Positions 8,187 to 18,765 are shown, counted from the stretch's first letter. The stretch: 64,000 nucleotides of DNA from Camelimonas abortus (GCF_042647165.1 NZ_JBHRUV010000004.1), one strand, 5' to 3'. Notes: generated by a model not told the origin, from the letters alone. Translations and numbers: made by a program.

Positions 8187-9287
8187 GTGACGATCCAGAC
8201 GCCGTACTACCTGATCGACAAGGCCGCCCTGCTCCGCAACATGGAGACCGTCCGGCGCGTGCGGGAGGAGTCCGGCGCGAAGCTGCTGCTGGCGCTCAAG
8301 TGCTTCGCCACCTGGTCGGTGTTCGACCTGATGAGCCAGTACCTCGACGGCACCACCTCCTCGTCGCTGTATGAGGTGCGCCTTGGCCGCGAGAAGTTCG
8401 GCGGCGAGACCCACGCCTATTCGGTCGCCTACGCCGGCCACGAGATCGACGAGGTGATCGCCTGCGCCGACAAGATCATTTTCAACTCGCTGGGCCAGTT
8501 TGAGCGCTTCGCGGACCGCGCCGCCGGCATCCAGCGCGGGCTGCGGCTGAACCCGGGAGTGTCCTCCTCTGATTTCGACCTCGCCGATCCGGCGCGGCCG
8601 TTCAGCCGCCTCGGCGAGTGGGACGCCGGAAAGGTGCGTCCCTATATGGACCGCATCGACGGCTTCATGATCCACAACAACTGCGAGAACGGGAGCTTCG
8701 CGCGCTTCGACGAGCTGCTCGGCGAGGTCGAGGCGCGCTTCGGCGAGCTGTTCCGCCAGGCGAAATGGGTCAGCCTCGGCGGCGGCGTCCACTTCACCGG
8801 CGAGGGCTATGACCTTGAGGGCTTCTGCCGCCGGCTGAAGAAATTCTCGGAGGACTGGGGCGTCCAGGTGTATCTGGAGCCGGGCGAGGCGGCGATCACC
8901 AACGCCGCGACGCTGGAGGTGACGGTGCTGGACGTGCTGGAGAACGGCAAGCGCCTCGCCATCGTCGACTCCTCGGTCGAGGCGCATATGCTGGACCTGC
9001 TGACCTATCGCCAGCACGCGACCGTGGCGCCGGACGCGGGCCCCTACACGTTCATGGTGTGCGGCAAGTCGTGCCTTGCCGGCGACATTTTCGGCGAGTT
9101 CCGCTTTGAGAAGGAGCTGCAGGTCGGCGACCGCATCTCGTTCCTCAACGCCGCCGGCTACACCATGGTCAAGAAAAACTGGTTCAACGGCGTGAAAATG
9201 CCGTCGATCGCCATTCGCGAGCTGGACGGATCCATCCGTCTGGTCCGCGAATTTGGTTATGAGGATTTCGCCGCAGCGCTTTCCTGA
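8187..9287 (+). CDS. nspC: Carboxynorspermidine/carboxyspermidine decarboxylase NspC
   Basis: This 366-residue PLP-dependent alanine-racemase-fold decarboxylase converts carboxyspermidine (or carboxynorspermidine) to spermidine (norspermidine). The PLP lysine is Lys38 in LALKCFA. NNCENGSF, SLGGGVHF and EPGEA are typical family segments, and CGKSCLAGD supplies the Cys/Asp active-site pair from the partner subunit. The start is a GTG; the nearest upstream ATG at 8170 is out of frame, and the in-frame ATG at 8121 adds 22 residues without similarity. Length agrees with characterised NspC proteins. It is followed 45 bases later by the dehydrogenase that makes its substrate. The pair is the alternative, S-adenosylmethionine-independent spermidine route. 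Confidence 0.93.
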   Translation: MTIQTPYYLIDKAALLRNMETVRRVREESGAKLLLALKCFATWSVFDLMSQYLDGTTSSSLYEVRLGREKFGGETHAYSVAYAGHEIDEVIACADKIIFNSLGQFERFADRAAGIQRGLRLNPGVSSSDFDLADPARPFSRLGEWDAGKVRPYMDRIDGFMIHNNCENGSFARFDELLGEVEARFGELFRQAKWVSLGGGVHFTGEGYDLEGFCRRLKKFSEDWGVQVYLEPGEAAITNAATLEVTVLDVLENGKRLAIVDSSVEAHMLDLLTYRQHATVAPDAGPYTFMVCGKSCLAGDIFGEFRFEKELQVGDRISFLNAAGYTMVKKNWFNGVKMPSIAIRELDGSIRLVREFGYEDFAAALS

Positions 9288-9332
9288 AGCCTGCACCGCC
9301 GCTCAACATCTGGTTCGGGGTTTTCGCGTGAA

Positions 9333-10571
<1,239 letters not shown>

Positions 10572-10601
10572 GCGCCAGCCGCAACGGAACATCATGCCAT
10601 T

Positions 10602-10634
10602 GGGGCTGGCGCGCGCGCCGGCCCCTTTTTTCTT
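10602..10634 (+). terminator. Rho-independent terminator of the spermidine operon
   Basis: A GC-rich hairpin runs from GGGGCTGGCG at its left arm to CGCCGGCCCC at its right arm, with one G-U pair. It is followed directly by TTTTTT and a further pyrimidine run. It begins 30 bases after the stop of the carboxyspermidine synthase gene. It is the best intrinsic terminator in the window. Confidence 0.9.
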
Positions 10635-10670
10635 TCACGCCGCGCGCAACGATTTTGGGAGAGAAACGTC

Positions 10671-11351
10671 ATGACCGACGCCGCGGGCGCCGCGCCCTTC
10701 GACCGGCTCATCGCCGCCTGCGCCGACGACTGGCGCGCCTATGTGGAGCATCCCTTCGTGCGGGCCATGGGCGACGGCACGCTGCCGGAGGAAGCCTTCC
10801 GCCACTACCTGAAGCAGGACTACCTGTTTCTCGTCCACTTCGCCCGCGCCTGGGGCCTCGCCGTCTACAAGTCGCGCGACATATTGGAGCTCCGCCAGGG
10901 GCTGGAGATCCTCAAGGCCATCGTCGACGTGGAGATGGGCCTGCACGTGAGCTGGTGCGCCGAGTGGGGGATCAGCGAAACGGAGCTGGCGCAGCTGCAG
11001 GAATCGCGCGCCACCATGGCCTACACCCGCTACGTGCTCGACGCCGGCGCCAGCGGCGACCTCACCGACCTGCACGTGGCCCTCGCCCCCTGCGTGATCG
11101 GCTATGGCGAGATCGCCGCCTGGCTGCTGCGCCAGCCGTTCCTGAAGCGCGAGGGCAATCCCTACATGCGCTGGATCGGGATGTACGCGGGCGATGACTT
11201 CATGAGCGCCGCGGCGGCGGAGCGTGAATGGCTCAACGCCCGCCTCGCGGGCGTGACGCCAGAGCGCTTCGCGCAGCTGGCCCGCATCTTCCGCGACGCC
11301 ACGCGCCTTGAGGCGGACTTCTGGCGCATGGGCCTGACGCTGGCCGACTGA
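10671..11351 (+). CDS. tenA: Thiaminase II / aminopyrimidine aminohydrolase TenA
   Basis: This 226-residue all-helical protein of the TenA/THI-4 family hydrolyses aminopyrimidine breakdown products of thiamine for salvage. The nucleophile region is APCVIGYGEI, with Cys141 and the nearby Tyr and Glu. HPFVRAMGDGTLPEEAFRHY near residues 23-42 is interrupted only by family-typical residues, and YLKQDYLFL follows. The C-terminal Glu in LEADFW is the catalytic acid. The ATG follows GGGAGAGAAACGTC, a good ribosome-binding site. No thiM, thiE or thiazole genes lie nearby, and no TPP riboswitch was seen in the 99 bases upstream, so regulation is unknown. Confidence 0.93.
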   Translation: MTDAAGAAPFDRLIAACADDWRAYVEHPFVRAMGDGTLPEEAFRHYLKQDYLFLVHFARAWGLAVYKSRDILELRQGLEILKAIVDVEMGLHVSWCAEWGISETELAQLQESRATMAYTRYVLDAGASGDLTDLHVALAPCVIGYGEIAAWLLRQPFLKREGNPYMRWIGMYAGDDFMSAAAAEREWLNARLAGVTPERFAQLARIFRDATRLEADFWRMGLTLAD

Positions 11352-11359
11352 GGCGGGCG

Positions 11360-11391
11360 GATCGCGGCGCCCCCCGCGGGCCGCCGCGATC
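11360..11391. terminator. 10-bp perfect hairpin after tenA
   Basis: Arms GATCGCGGCG and CGCCGCGATC flank a 12-base loop, starting 9 bases after the tenA stop. There is no T-run, so this is a hairpin that could stabilise the mRNA end or aid termination. It separates tenA from the Mrp operon. Confidence 0.45.
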
Positions 11392-11558
11392 ATGCCAAAA
11401 ACCTGACGTTTCCTGGCGCCGCGAGCGGGGCCAGGCGGGGCGGGAGCGCATTGCGCTCCGCGATCCAAATCACCCATAATGCGCAGGTGGAGCGAACTCA
11501 GCCTTGCACGGGCGATGTCGGGCGCCCCGGTCTTCCCTGAAAGGTTCCTGTATAGCTG

Positions 11559-14546
11559 ATGCCAGACGCCCAGACGCTCCTGACCGCCATGCTGCTCCTG
11601 CCGTTCGCCGCATCGCTCGTGGCGGCGGTGACGCCGTCAGGGCGGCGGAACCTGGAGGCGTGGCTGGCGGGGCTGACGGCGCTGGCGGTTTTCGCCATCG
11701 GCCTGTGGATCCGTCCGGAGATTTTCGACGGCGCGATCCTGCGCGCCCATTACGCGTGGCTGCCGGACTACGGCCTCAATTTCAGCATCCGCGTCGACGG
11801 CTTCGCCTGGGCCTTCGCCATGATCGTGTCCGGCATCGGCGCGCTCGTGGCGCTTTATGCGCGGTATTACATGTCGCCGGACGATTCGGCGTCGCGCTTC
11901 TTCTCGTTCCTGCTCGGATTCATGGGCGCCATGATGGGCGTGGTGATTTCGGGCAACCTGATCCAGCTGGTGTTCTTCTGGGAGCTCACCAGCATCTTCT
12001 CCTTCCTGCTCATCGCCTACTGGCACCACAAGGAGGCGGCGCGCGACGGCGCGCGCATGGCGCTGACGGTGACCGCCGCCGGCGGCCTGTGCCTGTTCGC
12101 CGGCGTGCTGATCATCGGTCACATCGTCGGCAGCTATGAGCTGGACGTGGTGCTGGCCTCCGGCCCGGCCATCGTCGAACACGCGCTTTACGTGCCGGCG
12201 CTGCTGCTGCTCGTCCTCGGGGCGCTGACCAAGAGCGCGCAGTTTCCGTTCCATTTCTGGCTGCCGCGCGCCATGACGGCGCCGACGCCGGTCTCGGCCT
12301 ATCTGCACTCGGCCACGATGGTGAAGGCGGGCGTGTTCCTGCTGGCGCGGCTGTGGCCGGTGCTGGCCGCCTCCGACTGGTGGTTCTGGACCCTGGCGCC
12401 GGTGGGCGCGGCCACGCTGCTGGTGGGCGCCTTCCTCGCCATGTTCCAGCAGGACCTCAAGGGCCTGCTCGCCTACTCCACCATCAGCCATCTCGGGCTG
12501 ATCGTGCTGCTGCTGGGGCTGGGCAGCCCGCTGGCGGCGGTGGCGGCCATCTTCCACATGATCAACCACGCCACCTTCAAGGCGTCGCTGTTCATGGCGG
12601 CGGGCATCATCGACCATGAGGCCGGCACCCGCGACATCCGCCTGCTCGGCGGGCTTTACCGGGCCATGCCGATCACGGCCACCCTGGCCATCGTCGCCGC
12701 CGCGGCCATGGCCGGCGTGCCGCTGCTCAACGGCTTCCTTTCGAAGGAGATGTTCTTCGCCGAGACGGTGGAGACCCACGTCGACTCCGCGTTCGACCAC
12801 GCCCTGCCCTATCTGGCCACGCTCGCCGGCATGTTCTCGGTGGCCTATTCGCTGCGCCTGATCGACCAGGTGTTCTTCGGCCCGCCGGCCACCAGCCTGC
12901 CGCGCGCTCCCCATGATCCGGCGCTGTGGATGCTGGCCCCGGCGGCGCTGCTGGCGCTGATGTGCGTGCTGGTGGGCGTGTTCCCCACCTGGGTCATCGG
13001 CCCGTTCCTCGGCGCGGCGGCGCACGGCGTGCTGGGGGCGCAGACCCCGCATTACAGCCTCGCCGTGTGGCACGGGCTCAACCCGGCGCTGCTGATGAGC
13101 ATCGTGGCGCTTGGGGCCGGCACGCTCACCTATCTCGGCCTCAAGGACTATCTCTCCGGCGAGGTGGAGGGGCCGCCGCTGCTGCGCCGCCTTTCGGGCC
13201 GGCGCCTGTTCGAGCGCGCCATCGCCATGCTGTCGTGGCGCTGGGCGCGCGTGCTGGAGGAACTGCTCGGCTCCAACCGGCTGCAGACGCAGCTGCGCCT
13301 GCTGGTGCTGGCGGCGGTGCTGGCCGGCTTCTGGCCGGCGTTCCGCGACAGCGGCTTTTCGGCCGCCGCGGCGGCGGCGAACGTGTGGGCGTGGCTGGCC
13401 AATACCTGGCTGTCGCCGGCGTGGCTGGCCTCCTCCGCGCCCATGGTCGGCATGTTTGATCCGGCGCTGCTGCTGGTGTGGGCGGTGGGCGTGGCCTGCG
13501 CCGTCGGCGCGGCCTGGCAGGCCAAGTATCACCGCCTGGTGGCGCTGATCCTCATGGGCGGCGCCGGCCTCGCCACCAGCATCACCTTCGTGTGGTACTC
13601 GGCCCCGGACCTGGCGCTGACGCAGCTGCTGGTGGAGATCGTGACCGTGGTGCTGATCCTGCTCGGCCTGCGCTGGATGCCGCGCCGCGACGAGCTGATC
13701 CCCGGCGACATGAAGCCTTCGGCCCGGTTCCGGCGGGTGCGCGACCTGTTCATCGCCATCGCCGCCGGCGCCGGCGCGGCGGCGCTCGCCTTCGCCATGC
13801 TCACCTCGCCCCAGGGCCCCACCATCGGCGACGAATTCGTCAACCGCGCCTACCGTGAGGGCGGCGGCCGGAACGTGGTGAACGTCATCCTCGTCGATTT
13901 CCGCGGTTTCGACACCATGGGCGAGATCACGGTGCTCGGCGCGGTGGCCATCACCGTGTTCGCCCTGCTGCGCCGGTTCCGCCCGGCCCGCGACAGCTTC
14001 GCGGTGCCGGACCAGAAGCGCTTCCAGATCGAGTATGACCGCACGCGCTACGCGCCGGTGAAGTCGCCCATCGACAGCCACGTCATGCTGGCGCCCGGCG
14101 TGATCATCCGCCTGCTGTTTCCGGTGATCTGCGCCATGGCCGGCTTCCTGCTGCTGCGCGGCCACGACCTCCCGGGCGGCGGCTTCATCGCCGGCCTGAC
14201 CTTCGCCATCGCCTTCCTGCTGCTCTACATCGCCGGCGGGGCCCGCTGGGTGGAGGACCGCATCGTCGTGCTGCCGGTGCGCTGGATCGGCGCGGGGGTG
14301 CTGCTGGCGACGCTCACCGGCATGGCGGCGGTGTTCTTCGGCTATCCGTTCCTCACCACCGCGTTCCGCTACGTTTACCTGCCGGTGTTCGGCAAGACGC
14401 CGCTGGCCAGCGCGCTTGTCTTCGACATCGGCGTGTTCGCCCTGGTGTTCGGCGCCACCGTGCTGATGCTGATCGCCATCGCCCACCAGTCGATCCGCGT
14501 GTACCGCACCATGGAGAAAGCGGCGCGCGCAAAGGGAGAAAAGTGA
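11559..14546 (+). CDS. mrpA: Mrp/Pha antiporter subunit A fused to subunit B
   Basis: This 995-residue multispan protein is the large subunit of the multisubunit Na+(K+)/H+ antiporter. Residues 1 to about 600 are the NADH-dehydrogenase-like proton channel (LVFFWELTSIFSFLLI, and the Lys-containing SAQFPFHFWLPRAM). About 640-730 is the MrpA-specific DUF4040 region (YSAPDLALTQLLVEIVT). From about Met843 to the end is a complete MnhB domain (LLRGHDLPGGGFIAGL). The A-B fusion is the arrangement of rhizobial PhaA. It is the first gene of a six-gene chain, and its stop overlaps the next start as TGATG. Confidence 0.96.
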   Translation: MPDAQTLLTAMLLLPFAASLVAAVTPSGRRNLEAWLAGLTALAVFAIGLWIRPEIFDGAILRAHYAWLPDYGLNFSIRVDGFAWAFAMIVSGIGALVALYARYYMSPDDSASRFFSFLLGFMGAMMGVVISGNLIQLVFFWELTSIFSFLLIAYWHHKEAARDGARMALTVTAAGGLCLFAGVLIIGHIVGSYELDVVLASGPAIVEHALYVPALLLLVLGALTKSAQFPFHFWLPRAMTAPTPVSAYLHSATMVKAGVFLLARLWPVLAASDWWFWTLAPVGAATLLVGAFLAMFQQDLKGLLAYSTISHLGLIVLLLGLGSPLAAVAAIFHMINHATFKASLFMAAGIIDHEAGTRDIRLLGGLYRAMPITATLAIVAAAAMAGVPLLNGFLSKEMFFAETVETHVDSAFDHALPYLATLAGMFSVAYSLRLIDQVFFGPPATSLPRAPHDPALWMLAPAALLALMCVLVGVFPTWVIGPFLGAAAHGVLGAQTPHYSLAVWHGLNPALLMSIVALGAGTLTYLGLKDYLSGEVEGPPLLRRLSGRRLFERAIAMLSWRWARVLEELLGSNRLQTQLRLLVLAAVLAGFWPAFRDSGFSAAAAAANVWAWLANTWLSPAWLASSAPMVGMFDPALLLVWAVGVACAVGAAWQAKYHRLVALILMGGAGLATSITFVWYSAPDLALTQLLVEIVTVVLILLGLRWMPRRDELIPGDMKPSARFRRVRDLFIAIAAGAGAAALAFAMLTSPQGPTIGDEFVNRAYREGGGRNVVNVILVDFRGFDTMGEITVLGAVAITVFALLRRFRPARDSFAVPDQKRFQIEYDRTRYAPVKSPIDSHVMLAPGVIIRLLFPVICAMAGFLLLRGHDLPGGGFIAGLTFAIAFLLLYIAGGARWVEDRIVVLPVRWIGAGVLLATLTGMAAVFFGYPFLTTAFRYVYLPVFGKTPLASALVFDIGVFALVFGATVLMLIAIAHQSIRVYRTMEKAARAKGEK

Positions 14547-14884
14547 TGGAGCCGGTGATCGCCCTCGCCATTGGCGTGCTCATCGGCTCCGGCATCTGGC
14601 TGGTGCTGCGTCCGCGCACCTTCCAGGTGCTGGTGGGGCTGTCGCTGATCTCTTACGCCGTGAACCTGTTCATCTTCGCCATGGGGCGGCTGAAGGTGGC
14701 GGCGCCTGCCTTCTCTGACGGAACCATGTCGCCGCGCGACCTCGCCGACCCCGTGCCCCAGGCGCTGGTGCTCACCGCCATCGTCATCAGCTTCGCCATG
14801 ACGGCGCTGCTGCTGGTGGTGACCATGGCCTCGCGCGGCCTCACGGGCACCGACCATGTGGACGGCCGGGAGGACGGCCCGTGA
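14546..14884 (+). CDS. mrpC: Mrp/Pha antiporter subunit C
   Basis: This 112-residue three-helix membrane subunit is homologous to NuoK and assembles with MrpA and MrpD. The family pattern LRPRTFQVLVGLSLISYAVN is visible, followed by DPVPQALVLTAIVISFA, the NuoK-like signature. The ATG at 14546 sits in the TGATG overlap with mrpA and is preceded by AAGGGAGAA. A GTG one codon earlier is possible but less likely. Translation is expected to be coupled with its neighbours. Confidence 0.95.
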   Translation: MEPVIALAIGVLIGSGIWLVLRPRTFQVLVGLSLISYAVNLFIFAMGRLKVAAPAFSDGTMSPRDLADPVPQALVLTAIVISFAMTALLLVVTMASRGLTGTDHVDGREDGP

Positions 14885-16569
14885 GCTTCAGCGACAACCT
14901 TATCATCGCGCCCGTCGTCCTGCCGGTGATCGTGGCCGGGCTGATGCTGGTGATCGACGGCCGCAGCGGCCGCATCACCGCCGGGCTCAGCGTGGGCGCC
15001 GCATTCGCCCTGCTGGCGGCGGCCGTGGCGCTGATGGCGCGCGCCGCCGGCGGCGGCGTGCAGGTGTACCAGATCGGCAACTGGCCCTCGCGCTTTGGCA
15101 TCGTGCTGGCGCTGGACCGGCTCTCGGCCATGATGCTGGTGCTGACGGCGGTGCTCGCCTGCGCGGCGCTGGTGTTTTCGCTGGCGCGCTGGCACAAGGC
15201 GGGCAGCTTCTTCCACCCGCTGTTCATGATCCTGCTGGCCGGGCTGAACGGCGCCTTCCTCACCGGCGACCTGTTCAACCTGTTCGTGTTCTTCGAGATC
15301 ATGCTGGCGGCCTCCTACGGCCTTGCGCTGCATGGCTCGGGGCACGCGCGGGTGAAGGCGGGCCTGCATTATGTGGCGGTGAACCTCGTCGCCTCCTCGG
15401 CCTTTCTCATCGGCGTCAGCCTGATCTACGGCGCGGCGGGCTCGCTCAACATGGCGGACGTGGCGGCGCGCATTCCCCGGCTCGACGCGGACGAAACCCG
15501 GCTGTTCCAGACCGGCGTCGCCATTCTCGGCGTCGCCTTTCTGGTGAAGGCGGCCATCTGGCCGCTGGGCTTCTGGCTGCCGGCCACCTACGCCGCCGCC
15601 GGCCCGCCGGTGGCGGCCATGTTCGCCATCATGACCAAGGTGGGCGTGTACGCCATCCTGCGGCTGGCGCTGCTGTTCTCGCCGGACGGGTCCACCAGCG
15701 CCGTCGGCGCGGGAACGGTGCTGTTCCTTGGCGGCGTCATCACCATCATCTACGGCATGGTGGGCATGCTCGCCTCCCAGGCGATGGCGCGCCTTGCCGG
15801 CTTCAGCGTGCTGGTCTCCTCCGGCACGCTGATCGCGGTGACCGGCGCCGGCAACGTCAACGTGATGAGCGCGACGCTGTACTACCTGTTCAGCTCGACC
15901 ATGGCGATCGCCGCGTTCTTCCTGCTGGTCGAGCTGGCCGAGCGCGGCCGCGCCCGCTCCGACGACGTGCTGGCGGTGACGCTGGAGGCCTATGGCATCG
16001 TTTATGACGAGGACAGCGACGACAGCGCCGAGGCGGGCGTGGCGGTGCCGGCGGTGCTGGCCCTGCTGGGCCTCGCCTTCATCGCCTGCGCCCTGCTGAT
16101 GGCCGGCCTGCCGCCGCTCTCCGGCTTCATCGCCAAGTTCGCCATGCTCGACGCCCTGCTCGACCAGGCGCGCAACGCCGGCGACGCCGCCGGCCCGGCG
16201 TGGCCGGCGTGGACGCTGGTGGGCGTGCTCGCCGTCTCCGGCCTCGCGACGCTCATCGCCATGACCCGCGCCGGCGTGCGCACCTTCTGGCCCTCTTTCG
16301 AGCGCGAGGCGCCGCGGGTGAGCATGCTGGAGTTCGGCCCCGTGCTGGTGCTGCTGGCGCTGTGCGTGGGGCTCACCATCCAGGCCGGGCCGGCCATGCG
16401 CTTCGCCCAGGAGACCACCGAGCAGCTGGGCCGGCGCGAGGCCTATATCGACTCGGTGCTGGCGAAGCCGGTGGCGGTGCGCCAGGATCAGGCGGCGGGC
16501 GCCGCGCCCGGGACCGGGCCTGCGGCGCCGCGCGCCCGCGACACCGGAAAGGGAGGCGCCGCGCGATGA
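14881..16569 (+). CDS. mrpD: Mrp/Pha antiporter subunit D
   Basis: This 562-residue proton-channel subunit is homologous to NuoL/M/N. It has about 14 predicted helices, with NLFVFFEIMLAASYGL holding the conserved membrane Glu and KAAIWPLGFWLPATYA holding the channel Lys. The start is a GTG overlapping the mrpC stop as GTGA. The C-terminal 60 residues form an Ala/Gly/Arg-rich cytoplasmic tail. Its final codons overlap mrpE as ATGA. The length is slightly above the usual 500 because of this tail. Confidence 0.95.
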   Translation: MSFSDNLIIAPVVLPVIVAGLMLVIDGRSGRITAGLSVGAAFALLAAAVALMARAAGGGVQVYQIGNWPSRFGIVLALDRLSAMMLVLTAVLACAALVFSLARWHKAGSFFHPLFMILLAGLNGAFLTGDLFNLFVFFEIMLAASYGLALHGSGHARVKAGLHYVAVNLVASSAFLIGVSLIYGAAGSLNMADVAARIPRLDADETRLFQTGVAILGVAFLVKAAIWPLGFWLPATYAAAGPPVAAMFAIMTKVGVYAILRLALLFSPDGSTSAVGAGTVLFLGGVITIIYGMVGMLASQAMARLAGFSVLVSSGTLIAVTGAGNVNVMSATLYYLFSSTMAIAAFFLLVELAERGRARSDDVLAVTLEAYGIVYDEDSDDSAEAGVAVPAVLALLGLAFIACALLMAGLPPLSGFIAKFAMLDALLDQARNAGDAAGPAWPAWTLVGVLAVSGLATLIAMTRAGVRTFWPSFEREAPRVSMLEFGPVLVLLALCVGLTIQAGPAMRFAQETTEQLGRREAYIDSVLAKPVAVRQDQAAGAAPGTGPAAPRARDTGKGGAAR

Positions 16570-17069
16570 GTCTCCGCCGGTTCCTGACATGGCTGCTGCC
16601 GTGGCCCGCCGTTTCGGCGGCGACCCTGATCGTCTGGCTGCTGCTCAACCAGAGCGTGTCGCCGGGGCAGATCGTGCTTGGCGCGGCGCTGGCGCTCACG
16701 GCGCCGCGGGTGCTCGGCGCGCTGGACATGCCGCCGCTGCGTCTGCGCCGGCCCATGGCGGCGCTGCGCCTGCTCGCCAACGTTCTGCCGGACATCGCCG
16801 TCTCCAATTACCGCGTGGCGCGCGCCATCCTGTTCGGCGGCCCGGAGCGGGAAGGCGGCCACGTGCTGGTGCCGCTCACCATCCGTTCGCCCTATGCGCT
16901 CGCCGTCCTCGCCTGCATCCTCACGGCGACGCCCGGCACGGCGTGGGTGTCATACAATCCCCACACCGGCGTGCTGCTGATGCACGTGATCGACCGCAGG
17001 GAGGCCGACACGCTCGCCGACGCCATCACCCAACGCTACGAATGCTGGCTGCTCGAGGTGTTCGAATGA
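16566..17069 (+). CDS. mrpE: Mrp/Pha antiporter subunit E
   Basis: This 167-residue subunit has N-terminal membrane helices and a C-terminal cytosolic domain. ALRLLANVLPDIAVSNYRVA and the stretch TATPGTAWVSYNPHTGVLLMH are typical of MnhE. The ATG overlaps the mrpD stop (ATGA) and the gene ends in an ATGA overlap with mrpF. It probably supports complex assembly rather than ion conduction (family knowledge). Confidence 0.95.
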   Translation: MSLRRFLTWLLPWPAVSAATLIVWLLLNQSVSPGQIVLGAALALTAPRVLGALDMPPLRLRRPMAALRLLANVLPDIAVSNYRVARAILFGGPEREGGHVLVPLTIRSPYALAVLACILTATPGTAWVSYNPHTGVLLMHVIDRREADTLADAITQRYECWLLEVFE

Positions 17070-17347
17070 GCATGACGATCCTGACATGGTCGCTGATGGC
17101 GGCGCAGTTCATGCTGGGACTGGCGATGGCGCTGGCCTGCGTCCGCATGTTCCGCGGCCCGCGCGCCCAGGACCGGGTGCTCGCCATGGACTCCCTCTAC
17201 ATGAACGGCATGATGCTGATGCTGGTGTTCGGCATCTCCTCCGGCAGCACGCTGTATTTCGAGGCGGCGCTGGTCATCGCGCTGCTCGGCTTCGTCTCGA
17301 CCCTGGCCCTCGCCAAGTTTCTCATGCGCGGGGAGGCCATCGAATGA
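17066..17347 (+). CDS. mrpF: Mrp/Pha antiporter subunit F
   Basis: This 93-residue, three-helix MnhF/PhaF subunit has the signature FRGPRAQDRVLAMDSL and a helix containing FEAALVIALLGFVST. It overlaps both neighbours by ATGA. Length and helix layout are normal for the family. Confidence 0.95.
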   Translation: MSMTILTWSLMAAQFMLGLAMALACVRMFRGPRAQDRVLAMDSLYMNGMMLMLVFGISSGSTLYFEAALVIALLGFVSTLALAKFLMRGEAIE

Positions 17348-17769
17348 TCGCCATTCACGCCCTGCCCGCCTGGGCGGCGCTGCTGGTGGCGCTGCTCACC
17401 CTCGCCGGGGCGGCGCTCACCCTCACCGGAACCGTCGGGCTGCTTCGCCTGCGCACCTTCTACGAGCGGGTGCACGCCCCCACCCTCGGCGCCACCCTGG
17501 GGCTGGGCTTCATCCTGCTCGGCTCCATGCTCTATTTCTCGGTGAGCGAAACCCGGCCGGTGGTGCACGAGATTCTCATCGGCGTGTTCGTCACCGTCAC
17601 CACGCCGGTGACCATGCTCATGCTCACCCAGGCGGCGCTGTATCGCGACCGCGCGGAGGGCAAGGCGCCGAAATCCACCGACGCGCCGCCCCTGGTGAAG
17701 GACAAGGCCCCGCCCCTCGAGGAGATTTTGCCGGGCGGCCTGCCGGCTGATCCCGGACATACAAAATAA
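17344..17769 (+). CDS. mrpG: Mrp/Pha antiporter subunit G
   Basis: This 141-residue MnhG/PhaG subunit has three helices in the first 100 residues and the signature GLLRLRTFYERVHAPTLGAT near residues 30-50. HEILIGVFVTVTTPVTMLML forms the third helix. The last 40 residues are a charged Pro/Lys-rich cytoplasmic tail. It is the final gene of the operon. No clear intrinsic terminator was seen in the 88 bases before the sugar transferase gene. Confidence 0.95.
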   Translation: MIAIHALPAWAALLVALLTLAGAALTLTGTVGLLRLRTFYERVHAPTLGATLGLGFILLGSMLYFSVSETRPVVHEILIGVFVTVTTPVTMLMLTQAALYRDRAEGKAPKSTDAPPLVKDKAPPLEEILPGGLPADPGHTK

Positions 17770-17857
17770 CCGCAAACAGACGCCGGAAAATTTACCGGAA
17801 ATTATTGAAGTCCTGGCGGACTGATTCAATAATTGGCGGACAGCGCGCAGGTCCGCC

Positions 17858-18613
17858 ATGTCCGCAGCATTTCGCCAGACCTCCCCGACATCTGACGCGT
17901 CTCCCGTCCTGGCTCCGGCGGCGTCATGGAAACGAAGGCGGGGGCGGCGGGCCGCGCCGGTTCCGGCGGACAAGCGCGTCTTCGACATCGCCGTCGCCCT
18001 CTTCCTCATCATCCTGCTGGCGCCGCTGATGGCGCTGGTGGCGCTGTGGGTCCGGCTTGACAGCCCGGGGCCCGTGCTGTTCCGCCAGCGCCGCGCCGGG
18101 CTGCACGGCGCCGCCTTCACCCTGCTGAAATTCCGCACCATGCGCCCGGCGCCGCCGCCCCGGGCCGGGGCCCCGTGGAGCGCCCGGCTGGCGGCGATCC
18201 AGCCGCCGCCGCACGCCGGCGCCGTCACCCGCGCCGGGCGCTTCCTGCGCCGCAGCCGGCTGGACGAACTGCCGCAGCTGTTCAACGTGCTGGCCGGCGA
18301 CATGTCGCTGGTCGGCCCGCGGCCGCACATGTACGAGCTCGACGCCCTGTTCGCGGCCGAGCTGCCGCATATCGTCCTGCGCCGGGCCGCGCTTCCGGGC
18401 CTCACCGGCCTCGCCCAGATCCGCGGGCGCATCGGCCCGACCCCGGACGCGCGGGCCATGGCGGCGCGTCTCGACGACGATCTCGATTACATCCGCCGCC
18501 GCTCGCTGCTGCTGGACGTCGGCATACTGCTGGCCACGCCGCTGGCGCTGCTGCGCGCCCCCGGCCGCGGACGCGCCCCCTTCGCCCTATCCATCGGCCG
18601 CCATCCCCGGTAA
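17858..18613 (+). CDS. Undecaprenyl-phosphate sugar phosphotransferase (bacterial sugar transferase domain)
   Basis: This 251-residue protein is a small, monotopic phosphoglycosyl transferase of the WcaJ/ExoY/PglC catalytic-domain type. Such enzymes start polysaccharide repeat units on undecaprenyl phosphate. A basic N-terminus (about 35 residues) precedes KRVFDIAVALFLIILLAP, the membrane re-entrant helix. PVLFRQRRAGLHG, LLKFRTM, RRSRLDELPQLFNVLAGDMS and VGPRPHM are conserved in order, and the Asp-Glu pair in LDELPQ is catalytic. Pro-Gly-(L/I)-T-G appears as LPGLTGLAQIRGR. The start has a weak ribosome-binding site. It precedes ugd and rmlA, fitting surface polysaccharide synthesis. Confidence 0.9.
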   Translation: MSAAFRQTSPTSDASPVLAPAASWKRRRGRRAAPVPADKRVFDIAVALFLIILLAPLMALVALWVRLDSPGPVLFRQRRAGLHGAAFTLLKFRTMRPAPPPRAGAPWSARLAAIQPPPHAGAVTRAGRFLRRSRLDELPQLFNVLAGDMSLVGPRPHMYELDALFAAELPHIVLRRAALPGLTGLAQIRGRIGPTPDARAMAARLDDDLDYIRRRSLLLDVGILLATPLALLRAPGRGRAPFALSIGRHPR

Positions 18614-18765
18614 GAAAAGGCGGCGCGCCCGCCCCGGACGGCTCCGGAGCGGCGCGCGACGGCCGCTGTCCGCCCGGCCATGGGGCGTGCGCGGACCGCC
18701 AGACGGCCGCCTGGCCACGGATCAGCCGGACCGGGCGCAGAGCGCGACATTCTTACGGAGCATCC

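Noticed and set aside
8127..9296. Minus-strand open frame matching nspC almost end to end
   Set aside because: The plus strand encodes a complete NspC with its PLP lysine and active-site motifs.
10572..10670. Possible TPP riboswitch before tenA
   Set aside because: The segment is the terminator of the previous operon plus a short leader. No TPP-aptamer conserved segments such as CTGAGA were found.
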